DNA of 43,274 bases from an uncultured Clostridia bacterium (GCA_944349735.1 CALVNM010000012.1:1-43274), one strand, 5' to 3'. Positions 18,140 to 26,500 are shown, counted from the stretch's first letter. The notes: generated from the letters alone by a model not told the origin. Numbers and translations are program-made.

Positions 18140-19234
18140 TTACCGTTTATAAGTCTCGGACTTGTAGAAAGGTATCTGCGTGCGCCCGAGCCTAAGACGC
18201 CTGCCGCGCACCTCGGCAAAAAGCTCGGCGTCGGCATACTCCGCGCGCACCCGGAGCATCGCAACGGCGTAGCCGAGCGTGGGAGCCATCGTTCCCGAGG
18301 TAGCTATGCCGGCCTCTTCGCCGGAGGATGTGAATATGGGAGTATTCTCTCTCACTATACCCCTGTCGAGTACTTTCGCACCGATACGCACGTATTGCGG
18401 AGGACGGCTGAGCAACGCCGATTTTCCGATAAAGTCCTCTTTGGTATATTTCACGGCGAAATCCAGTCCCGCTTCGCTCGCGGGATACTCCGCTCTTAGC
18501 TCGTGTCCGTAGAGGGGCATGCCTGCTTCCGTTCTGAGGGTATCGCGCGCGCCGAGACCCGCGGGCATCATACCGAAAGGCGCGCCCGCTTCGAGAAGGC
18601 GGCGGTATAACATGACCGCGTCGACGGGAGCGCAGTACAGCTCAAAACCGTCTTCTCCCGTGTAGCCTGTACGCGATACGAGCGCTTTAACGCCTCCCAC
18701 GTCGACATTCTCCCTGAACGAATAGTATTTACGCGGTATTTCTTCCTCGTTCGTCAGCGATGACAATATCTCCTCCGCTCTCGGTCCCTGTAACGCAAGT
18801 TGTGCGATCTCACGGGAAACATCTTTCAATTCCGCCTCGAAGTCGTCGAGATTCGCGCTCATCCACTCGAAATCTTTATCCTTATTCGCGGCGTTCACCA
18901 CTATCAGGAAATCTTCGTTCCCTTTTTTATAGACAAGCACGTCGTCCACCACCCCGCCGCCTGGATAGCACATCAGCGAGTAACGGACCCTGCCCGCGTC
19001 CATTACCGTAAAATCGTTGGTCAGTACGTAATTCAGGGCTTTGAGAGCGTCTTTCCCGGTAAGGGTAAATTCGCCCATGTGAGAAACGTCGAAAAGGCCC
19101 GCCGCTCCGCGTACGGCATTATGTTCCGCTATTATACCCTGCGGATAGCGTACGGGCAACTCGTAGCCTGCAAAATCCACCATAACGCCGCCCAGGGCGA
19201 CATGTTCTGAGTAAAGCGGTGTGCGTTCGGCCAT
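18140..19234 (-). CDS. gcvT: Glycine cleavage system aminomethyltransferase (T protein)
   Basis: This 364-residue enzyme releases ammonia from the aminomethyl-lipoyl arm of GcvH and transfers the methylene group to tetrahydrofolate, forming 5,10-methylene-THF. Family signatures include 'TPLYSEHVALGG', 'GLFDVSHMGEF', 'GYTGEDGFELYC' and 'GLGARDTLRTEAGMPLYGHE'. It is the first gene of the gcv operon; ATG 19234 follows GGAGG and a promoter about 42 bases upstream. The short leader cannot hold a glycine riboswitch, so regulation differs from that in Bacillus subtilis. Confidence 0.97.
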   Translation of the reverse strand: MAERTPLYSEHVALGGVMVDFAGYELPVRYPQGIIAEHNAVRGAAGLFDVSHMGEFTLTGKDALKALNYVLTNDFTVMDAGRVRYSLMCYPGGGVVDDVLVYKKGNEDFLIVVNAANKDKDFEWMSANLDDFEAELKDVSREIAQLALQGPRAEEILSSLTNEEEIPRKYYSFRENVDVGGVKALVSRTGYTGEDGFELYCAPVDAVMLYRRLLEAGAPFGMMPAGLGARDTLRTEAGMPLYGHELRAEYPASEAGLDFAVKYTKEDFIGKSALLSRPPQYVRIGAKVLDRGIVRENTPIFTSSGEEAGIATSGTMAPTLGYAVAMLRVRAEYADAELFAEVRGRRLRLGRTQIPFYKSETYKR

Positions 19235-19275
19235 AGGGATCCTCCGTCAAGACGATATTATTGTGTTATAATTCG

Positions 19276-19304
19276 ATTATACAGCCTCACGCGCGGGTAA
19301 TCAA
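19276..19304 (-). promoter_or_regulatory. gcvT: Promoter of the gcv operon
   Basis: On the minus strand TTGATT (19304-19299) and a perfect TATAAT (19281-19276) are spaced by 17 bases. The -10 lies 41 bases upstream of the gcvT start codon, leaving a leader of roughly 35 bases. That separates gcv transcription from the upstream pth gene. Confidence 0.75.
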
Positions 19305-19354
19305 TAGAGAAACGCTCTTTCCGCGCATTTAATTTTCTCCCCGAACGCGTAGGT

Positions 19355-19921
19355 TTATCCTTTCACGACGTTTACCTCGCGCATCAGTTTGTCGAAGTCT
19401 CCGTCCGAAATGTAAGCCGTGAGATACTCCGCGAGCAAGCGGAAATTCCTGTCGAATATCTCTTTTTCTCCCGCGGGGATATGCGAGAGAACGTAATCTT
19501 TGAGTTCGTCTCCGCTCCTTCCTATACCTACGCGGATACGCTTGAAGCGATCGGTGCCGACGCGTTCGACTATGTTGCGCATACCGTTATGCGTGCCGGC
19601 GGAGCCGAACGCCCGCGCGCGCAAAGTGAAGCGCTCGAGATCGACGTCGTCGTATATCACTATAAGGTTCTCCGGCGTTGCTTTATACTTAGCGAGCAGG
19701 CTTTTGACCGCCTCTCCGCTCAGATTCATGTAAGTCATGGGCTTGGCAAGCACGATTTTCTCGTTGTTGCGCGAAAAAGTAGAAGTAAGCGCGTTACATT
19801 CCGCCTTCTTCACGCTTTTATTGAGGCTCGCAGCAAGCGCGTCTATCGCTTTGAAACCCATATTGTGATAAGTGTCCGCATACTCCGCGGTGGGATTGCC
19901 GAGTCCTACGATGATAAGCAT
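19355..19921 (-). CDS. pth: Peptidyl-tRNA hydrolase
   Basis: The enzyme cleaves the ester between tRNA and prematurely released peptides, recycling tRNA. The 188-residue product starts with the family motif 'LIIVGLGNPTAEYADTYHNMGF' cut at the catalytic His19/Asn20 pair, then shows 'PMTYMNLSG', 'VIYDDVDLE' (catalytic Asp) and 'GSAGTHNGMRNI'. It is last in the long minus-strand run, three bases after the tadA-type gene, with an AGAGG site. No clear terminator follows before the gcv promoter. Confidence 0.97.
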   Translation of the reverse strand: MLIIVGLGNPTAEYADTYHNMGFKAIDALAASLNKSVKKAECNALTSTFSRNNEKIVLAKPMTYMNLSGEAVKSLLAKYKATPENLIVIYDDVDLERFTLRARAFGSAGTHNGMRNIVERVGTDRFKRIRVGIGRSGDELKDYVLSHIPAGEKEIFDRNFRLLAEYLTAYISDGDFDKLMREVNVVKG

Positions 19922-19924
19922 AAG

Positions 19925-20383
19925 CTACCTCTTAAGCCTTTTTCCTTTGAAGTATTCGCTGAGTAAGGCGGCGCATTCCGAGCGCATTATACCGCCTTCC
20001 ACGGGGAAGCGGTGATTGAACCTCACGTCTGCCGGCAGATTATAGAGCGACCCGCAGCAACCGGCTTTGGGATCCTCAGCGCCGAAATACAGTTTCCCTA
20101 TTCTTGAATTTATTAGTGCGCCGGTACACATTGCGCAAGGCTCGAGAGTGACGTACACTTCGCAGTCTTCGAGCCACCAGTTGCCGAGCTTTGCGGCGGC
20201 TGATTCTATCGCCTCTATCTCGGCGTGCCTTACGGCGCAGTCGGAGGCCTCCTTCCTGTTGTGGGCGCGCGCTATCACCTCGCCGTCTTTGACGATCACC
20301 GCGCCTACGGGGACTTCGTCCTCCGCGGCAGCCGATTTCGCTTCTTCGAGCGCGATAGTCATGTAGCGTATTCTTTCGTCCAC
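19925..20383 (-). CDS. tadA: tRNA adenosine(34) deaminase / nucleoside deaminase
   Basis: The 152-residue zinc deaminase has 'HAE' (His53, Glu55 as proton shuttle) and 'PCAMC' (Cys83, Cys86), the full metal site of the cytidine-deaminase fold. 'GKLYFGAEDPKAGCCGS' and the basic C-terminus 'FKGKRLKR' fit TadA, which converts A34 to inosine in tRNA-Arg. The start is GTG 20383, supported by an AAGGCGG site; an in-frame ATG seven codons later is possible. It lies between an M14 peptidase gene and pth, in keeping with a translation-related block. Confidence 0.93.
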   Translation of the reverse strand: MDERIRYMTIALEEAKSAAAEDEVPVGAVIVKDGEVIARAHNRKEASDCAVRHAEIEAIESAAAKLGNWWLEDCEVYVTLEPCAMCTGALINSRIGKLYFGAEDPKAGCCGSLYNLPADVRFNHRFPVEGGIMRSECAALLSEYFKGKRLKR

Positions 20384-20412
20384 GGTTCACCGCCTTATGT
20401 CTTGCGACTCAT

Positions 20413-21261
20413 TTATTTATCTTTACGCGTCGGGTAAACGCCGTACAACTCTTCCGCTATGGCGGAATATATGCCGAGTATACCGGCATGCCGAGCGACC
20501 AGAGTATCCAGTTCGCTTAAAGGGTACGGATGCTCGAAGCGGTCTTCTCCCACTTCCACGGTAAGCCCGAGCCTGCCGGTAGTAAGCGTCCAGTAATCTT
20601 TAAGCCCGCCTGCCGAACGCGGCGTTTTCTTCAGCTTATATCCGAGAGCGCGCGCAACGCGTAATGCTTCCTTCTTGTATCGCGCGTCTTTACGGAATCC
20701 CCAGTAGACCTCCTCTCCTTTCGAGTGGTATGCCACTACGAGAGCATAATCTTTATCCTCGCGCGCCATCAAGTCGCGCACGGCCCGCGTTTCAGGCTCG
20801 CTGAACGGACAATCGCCGACATAATCGCTCGGCGCGGGGAAAAACACGTTATGTTCTCCTTCTCCCCAACCTGCGTCGAAATTGGTATTGAGATCGACTC
20901 CGGCAAGATTGGCTTTCCATCGGCTGAAATCGGTGGAACCGTCGTTAAGCCTTATGAGGCGCAATCTCTCCTTCATCCTCAGCGCGAATTCGTCTATACC
21001 GTATTCCGCAAGGAGCGCTCCGTCTATATCGAGAAGCGGCACTACGTCCACCGTGCGTTCGCCGTCGTAATCGGCGATCAGTCTCAGCAGCAGACGCGCC
21101 GTGATATATTCGCGCGCGTGTACGCCTCCGACTATGAGGACGCCTCCTTTCCCCGTCCCTTTCGAGATCAAAGGTACGGGATACCCGTATCTCGTCGCGC
21201 CTATATACTCCGATATGCCGCCCGCTCTTTCCGCAGCCTCTATAAATTCAGGATACCGCAT
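20413..21261 (-). CDS. M14-family zinc carboxypeptidase
   Basis: The 282-residue enzyme belongs to metallopeptidase family M14. Zinc ligands appear as H48xxE51 in 'VHAREY' and His179 in 'VVAYHSKGEE'; the catalytic glutamate is likely Glu236 in 'LTVEVGED'. The substrate-binding region reads 'GVDLNTNFDAGW', with threonine in place of the arginine of digestive carboxypeptidases (N-R-N-F), as in bacterial gamma-D-glutamyl-diamino-acid peptidases. A role in trimming cell-wall peptides is therefore plausible. No signal peptide or LysM domain is seen, so it probably acts in the cytosol or forespore. The ribosome site is poor (AAGG one base from ATG). Confidence 0.87.
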   Translation of the reverse strand: MRYPEFIEAAERAGGISEYIGATRYGYPVPLISKGTGKGGVLIVGGVHAREYITARLLLRLIADYDGERTVDVVPLLDIDGALLAEYGIDEFALRMKERLRLIRLNDGSTDFSRWKANLAGVDLNTNFDAGWGEGEHNVFFPAPSDYVGDCPFSEPETRAVRDLMAREDKDYALVVAYHSKGEEVYWGFRKDARYKKEALRVARALGYKLKKTPRSAGGLKDYWTLTTGRLGLTVEVGEDRFEHPYPLSELDTLVARHAGILGIYSAIAEELYGVYPTRKDK

Positions 21262-21306
21262 ACCTTAAGATATGTGAAAATACCCTTCGCCGTGTACCCT
21301 GAGGGC

Positions 21307-21768
21307 TTATTTATGATAGGCTATCCCGTTAATTATCGTCATCGCGCGGTACAGCTGCTCCAGAAGTATCACGCGCATGAGTTGATGAGGGTACGTGACT
21401 CTGCCGAAAGCGATTTTTTTATCGGCTTTCGCGTATACGCAGTCGTCCACTCCGCGCGATCCTCCTATCACGAAAGTAAATTCGCTTACTCCCCGCGCGC
21501 TCTCGCGCGATATAAACTCCGCCAGTTCTTCGCTAGTAAGCTCTTCTCCTCTGAGATCGGTAAGGACCGTGTATCCCCTGCATTTCTTGAGGATGCCTTC
21601 CGCTTCCTGCTTCTTCAATAACGCAGGCGTCCCGTCGCAACCGCCTTCCGGGCATTCCGTGACGTCGACCGAAGCGAAACGGGATATTCTCTTAGTATAT
21701 TCGCTTACCGCGTCGAGCCAGTATTTCTCTTTGAGTTTGCCTACGGCAACCACGTGAAGCCGTATCAC
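21307..21768 (-). CDS. rlmH: 23S rRNA (pseudouridine1915-N3)-methyltransferase RlmH
   Basis: This SPOUT-class enzyme methylates pseudouridine 1915 in helix 69 of 23S rRNA using S-adenosylmethionine. The C-terminal knot shows 'FVIGGSRGVDD', 'FGRVTYPHQLMRVILLEQLYRA' cut at its conserved PHQL and the ending 'NGIAYHK', all diagnostic. The chosen start is GTG 21768, overlapping the upstream stop as GTGA, which gives 153 residues, close to the usual 155-159. The longer reading frame to 21894 is only the out-of-frame 3' end of the neighbouring protease gene. Confidence 0.95.
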   Translation of the reverse strand: MIRLHVVAVGKLKEKYWLDAVSEYTKRISRFASVDVTECPEGGCDGTPALLKKQEAEGILKKCRGYTVLTDLRGEELTSEELAEFISRESARGVSEFTFVIGGSRGVDDCVYAKADKKIAFGRVTYPHQLMRVILLEQLYRAMTIINGIAYHK

Positions 21769-22868
21769 CGCAGTATTCCCCAGATAAACGTAAATACGGT
21801 CACGATCATCGCGGATACGAAAGCCGTGACGAGGAGTATGTTGTCTCTCACGTTCACCCTGCTTTTCCCGCCGCGTCCGGTAGTCTCGGCGCATTCGGTC
21901 CGAACGCGTGCGTCCGCGTCTTCCGTACGGTTTCCGTCGGCATCGGCGTTATGGACGGAAAAACCGTATATGTCCATGATCCTGACTTTTATGTCCGACT
22001 TATCCTCTTTGTCGGGAACGTCGCGGATAACTACCGGGTCTCGCGCTTCGCGCTGTTTCGCGTTTACGAAAGCGAGGCGCTTGAGCAAAATTACGATGAG
22101 CCACGCTGCCAGCGCGACCGCTCCCGCGAGAATTATGACGTTGGAATAGAGAATGCCGTCGATGAGATCGAATACGGCTCCGAGCGCATTCCCTTTCTGC
22201 GAACCGTACGACGACAGTATGATGAGGAAATTATTGAGGAAATGCACTATCATCCCGGGAATGATGCTCTGAGTCTTGACCGCCATATAGGCTATGACCA
22301 GCCCTATGATCACCGTGGGGAAGAACTGCGGGATATTCTGGTGGAAAGCGCCGAAGAAAAATCCCATGAATATGATCTTTACTTTATCGCTTTTCTCGTT
22401 GTCGAGAGCCGCCATCAATATGCCGCGGTTGGTAAGTTCCTCGAAAAACGCGGGGAACATCGCCGTGGTGATTATATCCATGATAAGCACCTCTGGCCCC
22501 GAATATATCGTACCGCCGCCCATGATATAGGTATAACCCAATAAATTGAGTACCGTATAGGAAACGGTAGACGCGCCGATATTCACTACGTACGCAAGAA
22601 GTCCTATCAGAACGGCAAGGAGATATGACACGGGCGCAATACGATGCTCGAGCCTGACGTCTTTTACGAATTCCTTACCCGAATCGGAGATCAATACTCG
22701 GTACATGACGTAGGGCACCACGCCGAGGCAGAGACACTGCATTATAAAACTGAACAGCCACGAAGAAACGTTATCGCTCAGATTGATATAACCGAAAAAC
22801 AACCTTACTATCTGTAAACTGACTATCGTGGTCAGCATTATGCCGCCGAGTTTGAAAGTTTTGCTCAT
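21765..22868 (-). CDS. CPBP-family intramembrane glutamic endopeptidase (first of two)
   Basis: A polytopic membrane protein of 367 residues with the CAAX protease/bacteriocin-processing (CPBP, Abi) motifs: EExxxR in 'FFEELTNRG' (Glu143, Glu144, Arg148), 'FGAFHQN' (His176) and 'HFLNN' (His209). These form the intramembrane active site. After the last helices there is a charged linker (about 270-325), then an extra C-terminal helix ending 'FTFIWGILR'. The substrate is unknown; CPBP proteases mature peptides, provide bacteriocin immunity or act in envelope stress. ATG 22868 has an AAGGAG site 33 bases after a second CPBP gene. Confidence 0.92.
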   Translation of the reverse strand: MSKTFKLGGIMLTTIVSLQIVRLFFGYINLSDNVSSWLFSFIMQCLCLGVVPYVMYRVLISDSGKEFVKDVRLEHRIAPVSYLLAVLIGLLAYVVNIGASTVSYTVLNLLGYTYIMGGGTIYSGPEVLIMDIITTAMFPAFFEELTNRGILMAALDNEKSDKVKIIFMGFFFGAFHQNIPQFFPTVIIGLVIAYMAVKTQSIIPGMIVHFLNNFLIILSSYGSQKGNALGAVFDLIDGILYSNVIILAGAVALAAWLIVILLKRLAFVNAKQREARDPVVIRDVPDKEDKSDIKVRIMDIYGFSVHNADADGNRTEDADARVRTECAETTGRGGKSRVNVRDNILLVTAFVSAMIVTVFTFIWGILR

Positions 22869-22901
22869 ACGCGCTCCTTATTCTCTCCTCTCCTCACGCC
22901 G

Positions 22902-23927
22902 TTACGCCGCGCCTGCGGCGTCGAGAATCGCGGAAACCACTGCCACCGATATAAGAACGGCGATAAGGGCAATAGTCCAAATATCGCGGGAAAACACTTT
23001 GCGGTAAGCGCCGGATTTATCCGGCGTCGCCCCCGCGGCATCGTCAGGGTCAATATTATGATACCATATATTATTGTCTTTAACGACTGCTTTTTTACAG
23101 AAGATAAAGAAAAACCAACGCTCTTTGGGATTAAGTTCCTTCCTGCCGGCGAGTTTAAGAAGCCCGTAAAGCGAAGGATACAGTATCGCGGCGCCAGCAA
23201 CGCACATAGCGACGAGTATCGCCGCGCTTTTTCCGTCCAGGACGGCGAGCGAGTTATAGCCCGGCACAAGCCCGAGGAACAGCGCGAGAACGTTGTTGAG
23301 GAAATGTACCGCCGCCGCATACCAGAGATTGTCGGTGGAAAGCACAATATAGGCAAGTATGGCTCCGAGTATGAACTGATGCACGAACTGCGCCAGATTG
23401 AAATGCCCGAGAGCGAATATGATCGCGGACAATAAAACCGCCTTAACACCGCCGCGATCGCGGTACGACCCGAGAATGACGCCGCGGAACATGAGTTCTT
23501 CCCCGAGCGCGGGAGCCACACAGACGCATAAAAGCCCTAATACCGCATTGACCGGAAGGGCGGGATCGGGAAGGTCCACCGAGGAGAAAACGCCTAAAAT
23601 CTCGAGTAACTTGTTGAAGCACACCGCAAAAAGGGTATTCTGCATAAATACCCCTATAGTCACCGGTATCGTCATGAGCAAGGCAACGGGCGAAACGCCG
23701 CGCTTGACGGGAATCGTCGCCGCGAATTCGTCTCGCATAAAGTAGCGTAGCGTCGCTACCGCGACAAGAAATCCCGCTTGCGTACACACATAACCGAGCC
23801 AGGTTTTGACTTCGCCGTCGGGCATAAAGCTTATTATGAACGTAAATATAAAAGCGGCGGCAATACCGCCGACATACGTCAGGACAGCCCTGGAGGAACT
23901 TAAAGTTATTTTGTATTCACCGTTCAT
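22902..23927 (-). CDS. CPBP-family intramembrane glutamic endopeptidase (second of two)
   Basis: The 341-residue membrane protein carries the same motif set at nearly the same positions as its neighbour: 'GEELMFRG' (Glu143, Glu144, Arg148), 'ALGHFN' (His175) and 'HFLNN' (His208). The overall sequence differs, so the pair is an old tandem duplication or two co-recruited paralogues. A charged segment (about 258-305) precedes a C-terminal helix, again as in the neighbour. It overlaps the YycJ-type gene by 11 bp. No Shine-Dalgarno sequence is evident, so translation may depend on coupling. Confidence 0.92.
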   Translation of the reverse strand: MNGEYKITLSSSRAVLTYVGGIAAAFIFTFIISFMPDGEVKTWLGYVCTQAGFLVAVATLRYFMRDEFAATIPVKRGVSPVALLMTIPVTIGVFMQNTLFAVCFNKLLEILGVFSSVDLPDPALPVNAVLGLLCVCVAPALGEELMFRGVILGSYRDRGGVKAVLLSAIIFALGHFNLAQFVHQFILGAILAYIVLSTDNLWYAAAVHFLNNVLALFLGLVPGYNSLAVLDGKSAAILVAMCVAGAAILYPSLYGLLKLAGRKELNPKERWFFFIFCKKAVVKDNNIWYHNIDPDDAAGATPDKSGAYRKVFSRDIWTIALIAVLISVAVVSAILDAAGAA

Positions 23928-24711
23928 TGGCTTTCACCGTTTCCGCATTGACATATTGGGTAGCGACGACCATTTCGTAGTCCTCACCTTTACGGGCGCC
24001 AGCCTTGTCCATATTCTCCACGGCGGTGCCGTATGCCAATTCGTATGTATTGTTTTGCTCGCTCAGGTGTCCTAAGATAAATTTTCGGGTACCTGTTTCG
24101 GCTATTTTTATCATCGCTTGGGCGCATGACAGGTTGGATAGATGTCCGCGCGTACCGAGTATCCTTTCCTTGAGGTACCGGGGATATGTACCGTGTATAA
24201 GCATATTCACGTCGTGATTGCTCTCTATCATCACTATGTCCGCGGCGGCAGCCGCCTCCATGACGGTGGGGCTGAAGTAACCGAGATCGGTAGCGTACAC
24301 GAAGCGGGACCTTCCGTCTGATACCGAGTATCCCACGGGATATACGGCGTCGTGAGAGATACGGAAAGGTCTGATCTCGAAGCCCGCCGCCGCGAAGGGA
24401 TTGACGTCGGTATAATAATAGCCCCCCTTCATTCCCGTGCGGCGTTTGACGGCGTTCAGAGTCCTTTCGTTGGCGTAGACCGGGATAGCGTAATTTTCCG
24501 ATACCGCGGCTATGCTCCTTATATGATCGTCGTGCTCGTGGGTTACGAGAATGCCTTTCAGCCCGGAAAAATCGGTGCCGGCTTCGGCAAGAGCCGCCGT
24601 AAGCCTCGCCACGCTCACTCCGCAATCTATGAGCAACCTGGATTCTCCGGAAGTTATCAGCACCGCGTTTCCCTTGCTTCCGGACGCAAGCGCGGTGACC
24701 TCTATAGCCAT
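23917..24711 (-). CDS. yycJ: Metallo-beta-lactamase-fold hydrolase, YycJ/WalJ type
   Basis: The 264-residue protein has the metallo-beta-lactamase metal motif HxHxDH in 'VTHEHDDHI' (His58, His60, Asp62, His63), with later ligands in 'ATDLGYF' and 'GHLSN'. The N-terminus 'LASGSKGNAVLI' and 'LIDCGVS' match YycJ/WalJ, exonuclease-like proteins often linked to the WalRK cell-wall regulon and to mismatch repair. No walR or walK gene is nearby here. ATG 24711 shares one base with the upstream stop (TAATG), so it is translationally coupled. Confidence 0.9.
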   Translation of the reverse strand: MAIEVTALASGSKGNAVLITSGESRLLIDCGVSVARLTAALAEAGTDFSGLKGILVTHEHDDHIRSIAAVSENYAIPVYANERTLNAVKRRTGMKGGYYYTDVNPFAAAGFEIRPFRISHDAVYPVGYSVSDGRSRFVYATDLGYFSPTVMEAAAAADIVMIESNHDVNMLIHGTYPRYLKERILGTRGHLSNLSCAQAMIKIAETGTRKFILGHLSEQNNTYELAYGTAVENMDKAGARKGEDYEMVVATQYVNAETVKANER

Positions 24712-25613
24712 TACTTCCTGACCGCCGTATACCGCTCCGCCATTTTGACGGGGTAGTAGCTTTGCTTGGATTTCCTCAATCCTTCCAACCCCATATCCTC
24801 TTGTTTATTGATATATCTCACGCCGCCGAAATGCTTCTTGCAGAACAGATTGTCGAGCGTAGGATATATGCCGCGATAGGTTATATCCCCTTTTTCGAAA
24901 TAAAGCGCGCCTATACCGTTAGGCAATATCTCGCCTGCGGCGAAGCCCGCTATCTTCCCGTCTATTTCCATTACGTCGGCGAAGCAATCGAAGCCTTCGA
25001 GATCTTTGATCACTTTGTCGATAACTATTATCTCCTCGTCGACTTCAACCTTGTCGAGTTCCTTGTACTTGATCCAGCCTTCCTGCTCGCAGAAACGTAT
25101 GCCGTTGTCGATGTGCCTGAAACTCCATTCGCACAACAGCCTCATGACCCCCTCCCTGTCGTCGGGAGTATAGGAACGGAAATCGTATTTCGGCTCGAAA
25201 CGGTTAATGAAATTTCTCTTGGAATGGTATTTGCCGCCCTGAAGCCCTATAAGGTCCTCGGGCAAGTAAAGATATTCGCTTCTGTCGGGGTTATACGTTA
25301 CTTCGTAGCCGCGCGCCCTGAGCATCTCCGCCTGCCACGTATTCACCCCTATTATTTCGCTTACGCCCGCCCTTTCGTAGACGTCGATAGCCTTGTCGTA
25401 GTCCTCTTTGTATGCCGTAAGAGGAGAAAAATACCTCCTTCTGCCTTCCGCTTCTGTACTCATCAGGGCATAGATGTCGTTGGTGTCGACCTGACAGTCG
25501 TAAGGAGCGAACCAACCCGCTATCGTGGTCAGTGCATAGCCCGTGTCGTCGGTCAGGGAGGTGTTCATCAATTCGTATATACGACGAAAATCTTCTTTAT
25601 TAGGTGTGTGCAT
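24711..25613 (-). CDS. DUF2156 (LPG-synthetase C-terminal-like, GNAT-fold) protein
   Basis: The 300-residue protein resembles the C-terminal catalytic domain of phosphatidylglycerol lysyltransferases (DUF2156), with tandem GNAT-like folds: 'YLYLPEDLIGLQGGKYHSKRN' cut at 'GKYHSKRN' in the middle, and a C-terminal 'YINKQEDMGLEGLRKSKQSY'. The membrane flippase domain of MprF is absent, so it is a soluble relative; similar stand-alone proteins are common in Clostridia and have no settled function. ATG 25613 was chosen because the longer frame to 26126 is merely the shadow of the phosphoribosyltransferase gene. The start lacks a Shine-Dalgarno site and lies 8 bases after a perfect hairpin. Confidence 0.87.
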   Translation of the reverse strand: MHTPNKEDFRRIYELMNTSLTDDTGYALTTIAGWFAPYDCQVDTNDIYALMSTEAEGRRRYFSPLTAYKEDYDKAIDVYERAGVSEIIGVNTWQAEMLRARGYEVTYNPDRSEYLYLPEDLIGLQGGKYHSKRNFINRFEPKYDFRSYTPDDREGVMRLLCEWSFRHIDNGIRFCEQEGWIKYKELDKVEVDEEIIVIDKVIKDLEGFDCFADVMEIDGKIAGFAAGEILPNGIGALYFEKGDITYRGIYPTLDNLFCKKHFGGVRYINKQEDMGLEGLRKSKQSYYPVKMAERYTAVRK

Positions 25614-25621
25614 ATCGTTTA

Positions 25622-25641
25622 ATACCCGTTTGCACGGGTAT
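25622..25641. promoter_or_regulatory. Hairpin just upstream of the DUF2156 gene
   Basis: Two perfect 8-bp arms, ATACCCGT and ACGGGTAT, enclose a 4-base loop. On the minus strand the hairpin ends 8 bases before the DUF2156 start codon. No T-run follows, so it is not a normal terminator. It could act as an RNA processing or translation-control element, or as a protein-binding palindrome. Confidence 0.5.
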
Positions 25642-25663
25642 GATCGGAAGTGGTTGATCCTAA

Positions 25664-26206
25664 CTAATCTTTGATGATCGGGATCTTTGCGAGATATACT
25701 ATGTCCTTGCGGTCCGCCGCAGCGCCTTCTGCGAGTACGAAAGCTTTGCGGAAAATTTCTCCGCCGGCAAGCTCCACGAGTTTCTCCAGTCCCGTGAGAC
25801 TGCCGCCGGTGCTGATGACGTCGTCCACTATCGCCACCTTCCTGCCGCGCATAAGCGCCGCGTCGTGCGCGGAGAGGTATAACGTCTGTTCGCTCGCGGT
25901 CGTGATGGACTTGACCGTCACGGAAACGCCGTCCTTCATATATAGCTTCTTCGATTTGCGGGCAACGCAATAGAATTCGTGCCCGAGCTCGCGCGCGACG
26001 CAATGGGCAAGCTGAAGCCCTTTGCTCTCCGCGGTGAGCACCACTTCCGCGCCGTCGAGCTTCTCGGCGAGTTTCTTGGCGCAATGCTCCGTGAGCGCCT
26101 GCGCGCCGTGCAGGTTGAAGAAACAAATACTCACGCCTTCGCCTATCGGCATTATCGGCAGATCGTGCTTATAACCGCATATGTCGAGCGGATAATATTT
26201 TTCCAT
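25664..26206 (-). CDS. Phosphoribosyltransferase, adenine/xanthine type
   Basis: The 180-residue protein has the type-I phosphoribosyltransferase fold. The PRPP-binding motif is 'VDDVISTGGS' (residues 127-136), and 'RKSKKLYMKD' lies in the flexible loop region, as in adenine phosphoribosyltransferase. It would join a purine base to PRPP for salvage; adenine is the likeliest base, xanthine is possible. ATG 26206 is three bases after the Dabb gene stop, within a tightly packed operon. A separate role in purine regulation cannot be excluded. Confidence 0.85.
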   Translation of the reverse strand: MEKYYPLDICGYKHDLPIMPIGEGVSICFFNLHGAQALTEHCAKKLAEKLDGAEVVLTAESKGLQLAHCVARELGHEFYCVARKSKKLYMKDGVSVTVKSITTASEQTLYLSAHDAALMRGRKVAIVDDVISTGGSLTGLEKLVELAGGEIFRKAFVLAEGAAADRKDIVYLAKIPIIKD

Positions 26207-26209
26207 AAT

Positions 26210-26500
26210 CTATATCTCGTAATCGACCGCGACCGAAGCCGAGCGTACGGCATGCATGTGCGGCTTGACGACTCCGCAATGGTAAGGGTCGCGCTGGTAT
26301 CTTTCCAATGCCTCTTTATCGTCTACCGCCACCGACAGAGCCACGTCGTACGAACGCTCCGAATGAAGGAAATCCGTGCCGACTTCTATGGATCTGAGTT
26401 CCGGTACTCTGCCGGACATCGACAGCAGGATCTCCTTCGTTTTCGCGAGGTTTTCCTCGGTAGGCTCTTTCAGTTTGAAAAGAACGATATGTCTGATCAT
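26210..26500 (-). CDS. Dabb (stress-responsive A/B barrel) domain protein
   Basis: This 96-residue protein is a single dimeric alpha/beta-barrel (Dabb) domain: it starts 'MIRHIVLFKLK', has 'GTDFLHSERSYDVALSV' in the middle and 'YQRDPYHCGVVKPHM' before the last strand, all typical. Relatives include plant stress proteins and some cyclases or cofactor-binding proteins; most bacterial members have no known reaction. It lies two bases after the GPH transporter gene and three before the phosphoribosyltransferase gene. Confidence 0.9.
   Translation of the reverse strand: MIRHIVLFKLKEPTEENLAKTKEILLSMSGRVPELRSIEVGTDFLHSERSYDVALSVAVDDKEALERYQRDPYHCGVVKPHMHAVRSASVAVDYEI

Noticed and set aside
19235..19354. 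Glycine riboswitch upstream of gcvT
   Set aside because: The promoter -10 lies 41 bases from the start codon and the remaining 73 bases show no aptamer-like paired arms.
24711..26126. A 471-residue version of the DUF2156 gene
   Set aside because: The extra 171 residues are the out-of-frame reading of the phosphoribosyltransferase gene and are arginine-rich and domainless. The start at 25613 gives a normal family length.
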